Shown: one piece after another, positions 39,166 through 47,890 of the stretch
How the letters are laid out: each line of letters opens with the position of its first letter
How positions within the stretch are numbered: the first letter of the stretch is position 1
Origin: CAZHTS01 sp964535315
Lineage (GTDB): Bacteria > Chloroflexota > Anaerolineae > Anaerolineales > Anaerolineaceae
NCBI GenBank assembly: GCA_964535315.1
Contig: CAZHTS010000002.1
Span: 44,158 to 108,157, forward strand
Direction: 5' to 3'
DNA length: 64,000 nucleotides
The notes under the pieces: generated by a model
The model's database searches: none
What the model was told of the DNA's origin: nothing
What the model saw: only the letters and a program-made list of their open reading frames with translations
Made by a program: the position numbers and the translations under genes

Positions 39166-41238
39166 TCAGGGTCGGGTGGGGACGTAGCGATAGAGGGTGA
39201 GGCCCTGAATGACCTTGATGGGTTGGATGTGATCCGTGAAGGGAAAATAGGGGTCGCTCATCGGGAACATGTAACGGTTGGCGTGGATATAGTCCAGCCC
39301 GATTTGATCCAGATAGATCTCAGGCCGGCCGGCCTTGAGCGCCTCGAAATATTCGACGCTGTTCATTAAGCCGTCCAGGTTGACGATGGTGCGATCCTGG
39401 ATGAAATAGGCCACCACACCGCCGCCGGGCGAACCGATCAGCGAACCGGGCTCGGTCTCGCGTTCCAGGGCGCGTACGCCTGAGAGATAGGCGTAGGTGT
39501 TTTCCGGATAGATCCACAGCGGCACCTGACGGAACAGATTGGCGCAGAAAGCGGTCAGCAGCAGGACGCCAATAGCCGCGCTGCCCAGGCGCAGGGCGCG
39601 GGGGCGTTTCTGCACGGACGGCAGACTGCGCAGCAGGCATTCGAGCAGGACGCCGCCGAAGAGGATGGTCAGCATCATCTCGGCGACCCAGTACCAGATG
39701 CGGGCGTTGACGTAGTAGCTGCCGGTGTACGAAATGATCTGGGCGTAGCAGCCGGCCAGCAGGGGGAACAGCCCCAGGCGGCGGACGGCCGATAGGGCGT
39801 AGTGACGTTGGCGAATGAGCAGATACACGCTCAGGCCGATTAAAACAACGGCCGACCCGAGGCGGGCGCCATTCACCACGGCTGCGTCGCGAATGGCCAG
39901 CAGGCGCAAGACAAGCCCGGCCGGAGCGTAAAGCAGCCCGATTGCCAGCGCCCAGGGGCCCTCGGCCATGGTGGAATAGCCCAGGAAATCAATCAGCGAT
40001 TCAATGGGTTTGCCGTACACCGTGTTGGGCAGCGTTCCCCACCAGTGTTTGATCTGGCCGCTGACCGGGCTGAGTGTGCCGAAATAAGCATAGCTGGCGG
40101 CGACGTAGGCGCCCAGGGTCAGGCCGAGGGGCAGGAAATAGTGCAGCGCCAGCGGCAGCTGGGTTTTCAAGTCGATCTGCCAGGGCGGGGATACCCAGAC
40201 GGCCGGGTTTTGCTCAGACTGAACCCGCGCCAGCCCCCACTGCGCCAGGCGCACCAGGGCGGCGCTTCCCAGGGCGATCCCGGCCTCAATCAACAGAATG
40301 GCGCGCGGAAAGCCGGCGAACAGGTGTCCGGCAGACAGGGCGATCATGACGCCGGCGAGGAGGGCTGTGGCGGCCGCGCTGGCAACCAACAGGCGCAGGG
40401 CCAGCCTGCCCCATCCTTCGGCCCACGGCCGGCGGTAGAGGCCGCAGACATAATAACTGAGCGGGCGGATGATCAGCGCCAGGACGAGCATCCAGTAGGT
40501 TGAGGGCAGGTACTGATAATAGGCGCTGCCCGCGCCGAGGCGCAGGATAAAGCTGGCAAACACGCCGGCGGCGATGGTGAGCAGATCGGCGACCAGCAGG
40601 CTGCGCAGGTTGGGGGTGCGCAATACGACCCAGGCGCCTGCCACCAGGGTCAGAAAGGCGTTGTCCAGGCGGCTGAACAGGGCGCCAACGGCCGCGGCGC
40701 TGAGCGCCAACAGGGCGCGGCGGAAAGGTTTGCCGGCGGTGCGCAGATCTTCCAGGCGGGCCAGTTGGAAGAGCAGCAGGGCAATGAAGAAGGCGCTGAT
40801 GCCCGATTCCATGCCTAACTGGGTGGTGGTGGCGTGGATGCGCGGGGTGAAAACCCAGGCCAGCGCCGCCAGCGCCGCCACTTCGGGCGAGAAGGCGCGT
40901 TTCCCCAGGCGGTAGACGAGCACGCCCGTGGCAGCCGCCAGAGCGGCCTGGATCAGAACCAGCAGGCGCAGCGGCAGGATCAGGTCAAAACGCGCCAGGG
41001 TAAAGACGGGGATACAAATCAGCATCCATAGTGGGTGGAACCCGCTGGAAAGCCCGATACGATCGAAACTGAGGCCATACCCCTCGGCGGCGTTTTGGGC
41101 TGTTTTGAAATAGTAAAAGGCGTCGTCGGTGGTGTACCAGTTCATCAGGCTGTTGGCCGGGGCCAGGGCCACGACCAGATGGAGAACCAACACCAGGGCA
41201 ATCAGGATCGTTTCAAAAGAAATGCGGCCGTTTTTCAC
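39166..41238 (-). CDS. GT-C type membrane glycosyltransferase-like protein
   Basis: 690 residues with about twelve membrane helices and a C-terminal soluble end. The early outer loop NWYTTDDAFYYFKTAQNAAE, with its Asp pair, and LSFDRIGLSSGFHPLWMLIC match the first loop of GT39/PMT-like GT-C enzymes, which use lipid-linked sugars. The C-terminal part around SLIGSPGGGVVAYFIQDRTI and VNLDGLMNSVEYFEALKAGR is typical of uncharacterised bacterial members of the group. It probably glycosylates a lipid or surface polymer. It is transcribed with the LCP gene in the same direction but 74 bases downstream of it. Confidence 0.82.
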   Translation of the reverse strand: MKNGRISFETILIALVLVLHLVVALAPANSLMNWYTTDDAFYYFKTAQNAAEGYGLSFDRIGLSSGFHPLWMLICIPVFTLARFDLILPLRLLVLIQAALAAATGVLVYRLGKRAFSPEVAALAALAWVFTPRIHATTTQLGMESGISAFFIALLLFQLARLEDLRTAGKPFRRALLALSAAAVGALFSRLDNAFLTLVAGAWVVLRTPNLRSLLVADLLTIAAGVFASFILRLGAGSAYYQYLPSTYWMLVLALIIRPLSYYVCGLYRRPWAEGWGRLALRLLVASAAATALLAGVMIALSAGHLFAGFPRAILLIEAGIALGSAALVRLAQWGLARVQSEQNPAVWVSPPWQIDLKTQLPLALHYFLPLGLTLGAYVAASYAYFGTLSPVSGQIKHWWGTLPNTVYGKPIESLIDFLGYSTMAEGPWALAIGLLYAPAGLVLRLLAIRDAAVVNGARLGSAVVLIGLSVYLLIRQRHYALSAVRRLGLFPLLAGCYAQIISYTGSYYVNARIWYWVAEMMLTILFGGVLLECLLRSLPSVQKRPRALRLGSAAIGVLLLTAFCANLFRQVPLWIYPENTYAYLSGVRALERETEPGSLIGSPGGGVVAYFIQDRTIVNLDGLMNSVEYFEALKAGRPEIYLDQIGLDYIHANRYMFPMSDPYFPFTDHIQPIKVIQGLTLYRYVPTRP

Positions 41239-41312
41239 GGGTACGGGTCCCTCCCGGGGAGTGGGGTCAGGTCATTGGGGTTAGCGCTGATATTGTACCC
41301 GATTTTTCGGTT

Positions 41313-42254
41313 TTACCATTTCGAGAACATATCCTGAACCAGCGGCTGGATCTGGCCCCAATCGGGCATCAGCACGCTGGCGCCTTCGGCGGTGGTGGTG
41401 GGCGTGACCATCTGGCGCGGCAGCGTCTGGCTCTCCAGCCCGCCGCGCAGCAGGGCAACCCCCAGGCGCGGCCATTCCCAGATGGGCAGGTTGGTGTCTA
41501 TGCTGCGCAGGGCCACGGACAGGACGGCTGGCAGGCGCGGCCAGGTGGTTGGGTTGAACAACTGGCGGATCACGGCGCGGATGAGCAGCTGACCGTGCTG
41601 CATGCGAAAGAAATCGTCGGCGCCTTTGCGGTCGCGGACGAAGGCCAGCGCCTGGGCGCTGTCCAGATGGTGGGTGCCGGCTTCGTAGCCGGAGGTGGGC
41701 TCGTCCAGGTGGATGGTAATGCCTCCCAGTGCATCGATCAATTCGGTGAAACTGTCGAAGCGCACGCGAAGGTAATAGGGCACACGCACGCCAAAGTTAT
41801 CCTGTACCACGTTGAGGGCGGCGCGTGGTCCGCTGCCCGGCTGGCTGATTTCGGCAAAGAAATGAGCGGTGTTAATCCGGTTCTGACCCACGCCGCGGAT
41901 ATCGACCCACAGATCACGCGGGATGGAGAGCATCCCTACGTAGGGCCGTAAGGGAACGACGCTGACCAGGATCATGGTATCGCTGCGCCCCTGAGCCGTG
42001 CCGGGCGGGGTGCGATCGATGCCCAGGATCAGCAGGTTGGTGCGCAGCGGGGCAAACAAATAAAGCCCGACCAGAAAAAGAAGGCCGGCCAGAGCGGCAA
42101 GGATGGGCCCTGCGGGCAGCCGCCGGCGTGGGCGCCGCTTGCGAGGGACACGGATGGGTTGGTAAACCGATAAGGGGTCGATGCCGGCGTAGGGGGGATT
42201 GGGTTGCGTTGGCGCCGCCGGGTTGATTGGATTTTGTAATTTTGAAATGTTCAT
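41313..42254 (-). CDS. LytR-CpsA-Psr (LCP) family protein
   Basis: 313 residues. A short cytoplasmic N-terminus with RKRRPRRRLPAG precedes one membrane helix (ILAALAGLLFLVGLYLFAPL), then an extracellular LCP domain: TNLLILGIDRTP, DTMILVSVVPLRPYVGMLSI, PRDLWVDIRGVGQNRINTAH, and ALAFVRDRKGADDFFRMQHG with the conserved Arg residues that bind pyrophosphate. LCP enzymes move glycopolymers from lipid carriers to the cell wall or proteins. The downstream GT-C-like gene on the same strand fits a surface-polysaccharide role. Confidence 0.93.
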   Translation of the reverse strand: MNISKLQNPINPAAPTQPNPPYAGIDPLSVYQPIRVPRKRRPRRRLPAGPILAALAGLLFLVGLYLFAPLRTNLLILGIDRTPPGTAQGRSDTMILVSVVPLRPYVGMLSIPRDLWVDIRGVGQNRINTAHFFAEISQPGSGPRAALNVVQDNFGVRVPYYLRVRFDSFTELIDALGGITIHLDEPTSGYEAGTHHLDSAQALAFVRDRKGADDFFRMQHGQLLIRAVIRQLFNPTTWPRLPAVLSVALRSIDTNLPIWEWPRLGVALLRGGLESQTLPRQMVTPTTTAEGASVLMPDWGQIQPLVQDMFSKW

Positions 42255-42264
42255 ACGGACATGG

Positions 42265-42293
42265 ATTGTAACCTGATTTGGTGTGAATGTCAG
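42265..42293 (-). promoter_or_regulatory. Promoter of the LCP gene
   Basis: Minus strand CTGACA (42293-42288), 17-base spacer, TACAAT (42270-42265), just before the ATG at 42254. With so short a distance the mRNA leader is only a few bases. Confidence 0.65.
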
Positions 42294-42333
42294 GGATGGC
42301 TTTATTCATAAGCCAATTATGCGGTTTGCCCGG

Positions 42334-42361
42334 TTGGGGCGTTGCAGAGATCGAGTACAAT
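42334..42361 (+). promoter_or_regulatory. Promoter of the S41-like peptidase gene
   Basis: TTGGGG (42334-42339), 16-base spacer, TACAAT (42356-42361), about 70 bases before the ATG at 42431. Confidence 0.5.
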
Positions 42362-42430
42362 GCAGGTGCGCAGCGGTGTAGTCTGTAGAGGGGCGCTGTT
42401 GTTGCGGGAAAATCGTCAGGAGGTGTCAGG

Positions 42431-43771
42431 ATGGGGACAATGGCCCGGCGGAATGGTTTCAGGGGCGCGGCCGCATTGCTGGGTGGGTTGGTAGCAGGCC
42501 TGATCGCACTGGTGGGCGTGTTGTACGCGCTTTCACTGTGGACGACCGTTTTACCGGCCTATTTGCGCCAGCCGGGCCCTGCCCCCGCGCCGGTGAGCGA
42601 TCGCGACGAGCGTTGGCGGCAGGACGTGCGTTACCTGGCGGCGCAGTTGCCCCGGCTGCACCCCGAGCCGTTTGCCCGGACGTCTCAGGTGCAGTTTGAG
42701 CAGGCGGTCAGCGACCTGGACGCTGCCATTCCACAGCTCTCAGACCAGGAGATTGTGGCGGCGTTGATGCGCCTGACGGCCATGCTGGGCGACGCCCACA
42801 CGCGCGCCATTCCACCGCAAGGGGTGACCTTTCACTTTTACCCGATGCAGTTGTACTGGTTTCAGGATGGCATCTTTGTGACCGGGGCGTCTGCTCAGTA
42901 TACCCACCTGATCGGCGCCCGGCTGGTGAAGATTGGTTCGATGAGCATCGAGCAGGCTGTAACGGCGCTGACGCCCTACATTTCACACGACAACCGGAGC
43001 GGGGTGCGCCTGATGATCCAATATTACCTGCTCTGCCCGGAACTACTGTCGATCGCCGCAGGCATTTCGCCGGGAGACGAAGGGCTGGCATACACGTTTG
43101 TCGACCGGGCGGGACAGACGGTTGTCGAGCGGCTGCAACCCGTTCTGGATCGCGAATACGACGCCCTGTTTTCGGGCAGTTATCCGGGGTGGAGGTTGGC
43201 TTATCGCCCCGAGCGACGCCAGGAGGAATACTGGTTTGAATATCTGCCGCAAGCCCATTTGCTGTATATCCAGTACAACGCCTGTCGCGAACGCAGCGAT
43301 GTGCCTATGACTGCATTTGCCGGCCAGGTGGCCGCGGTGTTGCAGCAGCAGCCGGTCGAACGCCTGGTGGTGGATTTGCGCCAGAACAGCGGCGGCAGTT
43401 CGGAGATAATCGATCCCTTGCTGGAGGTGATCCGTACCAGCGCACTCAACCGCAAGGGGGGGCTGTTTGTGTTGCTCGGGCGCGAGACTTTTTCGGCGGC
43501 GATGTTGAACACGGTTGATTTTGCCCGCCAGACGCAGGCGACCTTTATCGGCGAGACGCCGAGTGGAGCGCCCAATCATTACGGCGAGGTGCATACGTTA
43601 TTCCTGCCCAACTCGCGCATGCGGGTGCGCTATTCTTGCAAACACTTTGTCGCCGATGGGTTCAGTGCGGTCGAATTTATCCCGGAAGTGTTGATCGAGC
43701 CGGTATACGCCGATTTTGCGGCGCGCCGCGACCCGGTGATGGATTATCTGCTTGGCCGGCCGGCGTGGTGA
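42431..43771 (+). CDS. S41-like membrane-anchored peptidase
   Basis: 446 residues. One N-terminal membrane helix (ALLGGLVAGLIALVGVLYAL) anchors an outer domain. The C-terminal half carries the C-terminal-processing-peptidase pattern: RLVVDLRQNSGGSSEII (oxyanion strand), LLGRETFSAAMLN, where the Ser after Phe is the likely nucleophile, and FIGETPSGAPNHYGEV. There is no clear PDZ domain; residues 150-210 (IFVTGASAQYTHLIGARLVK) may be a reduced one. AGGAGG precedes the ATG. It is convergent with the WD40 gene run, with three bases between stops. The protein substrate is unknown. Confidence 0.85.
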   Translation: MGTMARRNGFRGAAALLGGLVAGLIALVGVLYALSLWTTVLPAYLRQPGPAPAPVSDRDERWRQDVRYLAAQLPRLHPEPFARTSQVQFEQAVSDLDAAIPQLSDQEIVAALMRLTAMLGDAHTRAIPPQGVTFHFYPMQLYWFQDGIFVTGASAQYTHLIGARLVKIGSMSIEQAVTALTPYISHDNRSGVRLMIQYYLLCPELLSIAAGISPGDEGLAYTFVDRAGQTVVERLQPVLDREYDALFSGSYPGWRLAYRPERRQEEYWFEYLPQAHLLYIQYNACRERSDVPMTAFAGQVAAVLQQQPVERLVVDLRQNSGGSSEIIDPLLEVIRTSALNRKGGLFVLLGRETFSAAMLNTVDFARQTQATFIGETPSGAPNHYGEVHTLFLPNSRMRVRYSCKHFVADGFSAVEFIPEVLIEPVYADFAARRDPVMDYLLGRPAW

Positions 43772-43774
43772 GGT

Positions 43775-46285
43775 TTATTCCATGCCTTGCAAGGACCAGA
43801 AGCGGATGGTGCCGTCGGACGAACCCGAGGCCAACAGCAGGCCGGTGGGGGAGAAGGTCACACCGCTGACGGGCAGGTGGTGACCGGGCAGACAGGCCAG
43901 GGCCTTGCCATCTTTGACGCGCCAGATGGGGACGCAGCGCCCGCCGCCCGCAGCCAACAGCTTCTGGGTGGGTGAAAATACGGCGCCGTCCATCGGAATC
44001 TGACCGGCGATTTGCTCCAGGGGGACGGTGTCCTGTTTCTTTGCGCCGCTGCCGCGGTAGATGTGCTGGCTATCGGCGCTGTAGAGGATCAGGGTTTGCG
44101 CGGCGGCATCGGGTTGGGTTACCGCCAGGGCCTGCCCGCTACCCGAGAGTGTCTCTAATACGGCGCCGCTGCCGGGTGACTGGTATAGCAGCACACCCTG
44201 CGACAGGGCGATGGCCAGCGCATTGCCGTCGGGAGCGAATGCGACCTGCACCCGATCCTGTTGTTCGCGGCTGACGGGGTAAATCTGGATCAATACACCA
44301 TCTTTGCGCCATAGTTCTGTGCCGCGGCGGGTGCCGGCAGCCAGCAGGGTGCTATCAGGGCTGAAGGCCAGGCCGAACACCGAGAGGGTCAGTTTGCCCA
44401 TTCGTTTGAGGTTGTGTTGCAGGGCGCCATCCGGCAGCCGCCAGACCTGTGTTACCCCTTCGCCTTTGCCTTCGTCGCTGACCTCGCCGGCGGCCAGCAT
44501 GGCGCCGTTGGGGCTGAAGGCCAGGCTGAGCACCTTGCCCTGTGTTTGAAAGGTGCGTTCCAGGCTGACGGGTTGGATGCGCCACAGATAGACTTTGCCG
44601 GTTCCGCCGGCTGCCAGCCACTGGCCGTTGGCCGAAAAGGCCACGGCGCTGATCGGGCTCATGAAACCGTCGATCTTACCCAGGGCCTGCATGTCACCGG
44701 CGTGATACAGGTTAACCACATCGTCCACTGCCGCGGCAAGCTGCCCGCCATCGGGCGAGAGCGCTAGCCGCAGGGCGGGGATGTCTTTGCGCGCCGAGAC
44801 CGGGTCTACCCGGTTGATCCGCCAGAAACGCATTTCGCCTTCGGCGATCGAGATGATTTTTTGTCCATCCGGTGTAAAGACGGCCTGCTGGACGCCGGAT
44901 GTATGGCCGGTATAGGTGCGGAGCAATTTGCCGTTTTGCACGTCCCACAGGCGCATGGCGCGATCCTGTCCGGTGGAGAGCAGCGCTTTTCCGTCGGGGG
45001 TGAAGATCAGGCTGTTGACGCGGCTGCCGACCGAACGGGTGCGATGTCCGGCGGTGATGGCATACGATTGCCCATCGGCGACATGCCAGAAGCCCAGGCT
45101 GCCCTGAGCGTCGGCGCCCACCAGGCTGCGGCCATCTGGGCTGAAGGCCAGTTTGAGGATACCCCATTGCGTGCCGCCGCTCAAGGTGCGGATCAGACTG
45201 CCGTCTGCAAGGTTCCACAAACGCACTGCGCTGGATTCTTCCTGGCCTGCCCCGCCGGTGGCGAGAATGTCGCCCTGTGGACTGAAGGTCAGGCATTCCA
45301 CCTGATAGCCAGGTAGGGCAATATTGTGGAGCAATTCCACCCGCCGGTTGTATATCTTCCAGATTTTCAACTGCTGCGCGTCTGGCTGGCGCTCAAGGCT
45401 GGCGGCCAGCACGCTGCCATCCGGCTGTGGCTGGATGGCAGCCAACGGTTGTGGGGTGTCGCTGCTGTCCAGTAGTTTGCGCGTGGCGGCGTCGTAGCGG
45501 TATAGACCGGCGCCGCTGACCACCAGCAATACCTGCCCGTCACGGCTGTAGGCGATGGCGGTGATGCTGCCCTGGCCGAGGTGGTCTGGGAGGTCTGGCG
45601 GCAGAGGCGCCAGCGTCGGGGTGGCGGTCGGGGCGGGGGGGGGAGTGCTGGTCGTATTGTATGCAGTGGATGCGTCGTGGGTCGGCTCGCTTTGCGCCTG
45701 CGCTGAGGTGGGGGTGCCGCTGGGCGCCGGGGTGAGCAAAGCAATCAGGCCGGGTCGGTACCAGGGCTGTAACAGCACGGCTGCCAGGGCGGTGACGAGC
45801 AGCAATAAGACGGCCAGCGTGGTTCCCAACCAGAAACGCAGCCGCCGGCGTTTCTTTGCCGGTTGGGTTTGTGCAGGGGGCGGCGCCGGCTGCTCTTCAT
45901 AGTCGGCGGTGAAGATGGCCGCAGTGGGCGGCGCTGCCGCTGGGGTGGGAGGAGGTGGCGGCGGCGGCTGTTGAGCAACCGGGGCGGGCCGGACAGGTTG
46001 CAGCGGGCGTGGGGATGATGGAGACGCCGGGGGGGGCGTGGGCGTCAATCGTGAACGCAGCAGTTCCAGCGTCTGTTGGACGGTTGCGTTGCCGGGGTTG
46101 CGTTTCAGGCATTCCTGTAACACAGCCACGCGCTGGGTGTCATTGGGCAGGGTTTGCGCCAGCCACATCCAGGCGGATATGTCTTGGGGATTTTGTTGGA
46201 TGTACTCCAGCAGGATCTGGCGGGCCGCGGCGTTCTGTCCGGCGCGCACCAGGCGAATGGCTTCCTGCAGGCGTTCGTTGCTCAT
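43775..46285 (-). CDS. TPR-like/transmembrane/WD40 propeller protein
   Basis: 836 residues from the ATG at 46285, which overlaps the upstream WD40 stop as ATGA. The N-terminus (about 1-80) is a TPR-like cytoplasmic region (AIRLVRAGQNAAARQILLEY, AWMWLAQTLPNDTQRVAVLQ), then a Pro-rich linker, a basic patch KKRRRLRF, one membrane helix near residues 150-175, a Pro/Thr stalk, and a C-terminal propeller. WD40 units recur as in AFSPDGRSLVGADAQGSLGF and PDGKALLSTGQDRAMRLWDV; the last ends LASGSSDGTIRFWSLQ. By the positive-inside rule the propeller is outside the cell and the TPR inside. Last of three WD40 genes in a row; the role is probably protein binding. Confidence 0.85.
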   Translation of the reverse strand: MSNERLQEAIRLVRAGQNAAARQILLEYIQQNPQDISAWMWLAQTLPNDTQRVAVLQECLKRNPGNATVQQTLELLRSRLTPTPPPASPSSPRPLQPVRPAPVAQQPPPPPPPTPAAAPPTAAIFTADYEEQPAPPPAQTQPAKKRRRLRFWLGTTLAVLLLLVTALAAVLLQPWYRPGLIALLTPAPSGTPTSAQAQSEPTHDASTAYNTTSTPPPAPTATPTLAPLPPDLPDHLGQGSITAIAYSRDGQVLLVVSGAGLYRYDAATRKLLDSSDTPQPLAAIQPQPDGSVLAASLERQPDAQQLKIWKIYNRRVELLHNIALPGYQVECLTFSPQGDILATGGAGQEESSAVRLWNLADGSLIRTLSGGTQWGILKLAFSPDGRSLVGADAQGSLGFWHVADGQSYAITAGHRTRSVGSRVNSLIFTPDGKALLSTGQDRAMRLWDVQNGKLLRTYTGHTSGVQQAVFTPDGQKIISIAEGEMRFWRINRVDPVSARKDIPALRLALSPDGGQLAAAVDDVVNLYHAGDMQALGKIDGFMSPISAVAFSANGQWLAAGGTGKVYLWRIQPVSLERTFQTQGKVLSLAFSPNGAMLAAGEVSDEGKGEGVTQVWRLPDGALQHNLKRMGKLTLSVFGLAFSPDSTLLAAGTRRGTELWRKDGVLIQIYPVSREQQDRVQVAFAPDGNALAIALSQGVLLYQSPGSGAVLETLSGSGQALAVTQPDAAAQTLILYSADSQHIYRGSGAKKQDTVPLEQIAGQIPMDGAVFSPTQKLLAAGGGRCVPIWRVKDGKALACLPGHHLPVSGVTFSPTGLLLASGSSDGTIRFWSLQGME

Positions 46286-47859
46286 GGCCTGATCGTCGAT
46301 AACATGTTGATCAGATCGATACGGCACACATCGGCGGCCGAGACGCCGTAGACAGGGGCGTCTGTGCCCATGAAGGTCGGGACGTAGGTGTCATAAAACA
46401 CCCCATTTGCATCGCCAAACGTGGTGTGTTCCCAACTGCGCCCGCCGATGTCAAGCGTTTCAGATTTGATTTGCGGGGCCTGGTCGAAGCCTGTATTGCG
46501 ATTGGCGTCCACGCGGCAGGCGGGGTTGGCCTTGTATACCAGCGATTGCCAGCCGCCCTGGTCCTGGATGGCCCACACGTTCGCATCTGGGGCGAGTTTA
46601 TTCCATTGCGCCGGCGCGTTGGGCAGCGTGGGCGTCGGGGTGGCTTGCGCCTGGGCCTGTGGGGCGGCGGCAGGGGCTGGCGGTGTTGCGCTGGGAAGGA
46701 CGGGTTGTAATTCGGCCGGCATCAGCGGACGGCCCTCACCCAGCCAGTAGATGTGGATTTTGTTGCCCACTGCGGCAGCCAGATAGCGTTTATCCGGGCT
46801 GATGGAAACACTGTTGACCGAGGATTCGGTCTGGATGCGATATTTTTCGTAGCGCCCCGGGTAGTCCCAGATGATGATGTTACGGTCTTTGCTGCCAGAG
46901 GCCATGATGCTCCCGCTGGGATCAACGGCGACGGACCACACCCATGCGTTGTGCCCGGCCAGATCGGCTACCCGGCGCTTATAGAAAGTCGACCATAAGT
47001 GAATGCCGTGACCGGCGGTAATGATATTGTCGCCTTTGGGCTCGAAGATAACCTCGGAGGCGTCGGCCGGGTAGTTGGCAATAATGTTGTCGCCTTCGGG
47101 CATGTAGACGCGGGTCGTTTTACTGCCGGCGATGGCCAGCACCAACCGGTTGGTGGGGAAAAAGGCCAGGCTGCGTACATCGCCGATAACGCGCACGTCC
47201 ACTTCGCCGGATTCGGTGCCATCTTCGCCGTTGTAGAAAAAGACCCAGCCATTCTGGCTGACGGTAGCCAGGGCCTGGCCGTCGGCGCTAAAGGCTGCTC
47301 CCCAGATGGGGCCAATGTGGCGGGCTTTGATGCGCTCCAGCACCATGAGCGCGCCGCCGGTAAGCGAATCCCACACGCGAGCTGTTTTGTCCATGCCGCC
47401 GGACACCAGCCGTTTGCTATCGGGGCTGAAGGCCAGGCACAGGATGGTGCCCTGGTGGCCGTGCATCCGCCCACGGATGGTGAAATCCTGAGCGTTCCAC
47501 ATGATCAGGGCGCCATCCGCCCCGGCGGAGGCCAGATAACGGCCGTCCGGGCTGAACCGTACGGTGCTGATCCAGTTGGCATGCCCTTCCAGTACGGTCA
47601 ACAGCCGTTCGGAGCGGTTGGGGTCGGGCGTTGCCGTCAGGGTTTCTGCAACCGGGGCAAAGGGCAGGGTGGCGGTAGGGGGCAAGACGGATGTGGCCGT
47701 GGCCGTGGGCGGAGCAGGCGGTGCGGCGGTTTGCGTGAGGAAGACGGGTGGAACAAACACCGTAGGCAAAGGCGGCAGCGTGGGCTGTTGGGATGGCGTG
47801 CAGCCCATTGCCAGCAGAACGAGCAAGAGCATCAAAAACACCCTGGGTAAGCGCACCAC
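46282..47859 (-). CDS. WD40 propeller lipoprotein with extra C-terminal domain
   Basis: 525 residues from GTG 47859 behind GGAGGAAGAC. The lipoprotein signal MLLLVLLAMGC is followed by a Pro/Thr stalk and a propeller from about residue 85: NWISTVRFSPDGRYLASAGA, DGALIMWNAQDF, CLAFSPDSKRLVSGGMDKTA, GSIMASGSKDRNIIIWDYPG. After a second Pro/Ala/Gln linker, residues about 415-525 form a separate domain (ANVWAIQDQGGWQSLVYKAN then ETLDIGGRSWEHTTFGDANG) that I do not recognise. It is extracytoplasmic and lipid-anchored. It sits between the other two WD40 genes, 31 bases after one and overlapping the next by four. Confidence 0.86.
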   Translation of the reverse strand: MVRLPRVFLMLLLVLLAMGCTPSQQPTLPPLPTVFVPPVFLTQTAAPPAPPTATATSVLPPTATLPFAPVAETLTATPDPNRSERLLTVLEGHANWISTVRFSPDGRYLASAGADGALIMWNAQDFTIRGRMHGHQGTILCLAFSPDSKRLVSGGMDKTARVWDSLTGGALMVLERIKARHIGPIWGAAFSADGQALATVSQNGWVFFYNGEDGTESGEVDVRVIGDVRSLAFFPTNRLVLAIAGSKTTRVYMPEGDNIIANYPADASEVIFEPKGDNIITAGHGIHLWSTFYKRRVADLAGHNAWVWSVAVDPSGSIMASGSKDRNIIIWDYPGRYEKYRIQTESSVNSVSISPDKRYLAAAVGNKIHIYWLGEGRPLMPAELQPVLPSATPPAPAAAPQAQAQATPTPTLPNAPAQWNKLAPDANVWAIQDQGGWQSLVYKANPACRVDANRNTGFDQAPQIKSETLDIGGRSWEHTTFGDANGVFYDTYVPTFMGTDAPVYGVSAADVCRIDLINMLSTIRP

Positions 47860-47890
47860 GTCTTCCTCCTCAAAATGTTATTTGTACTGT

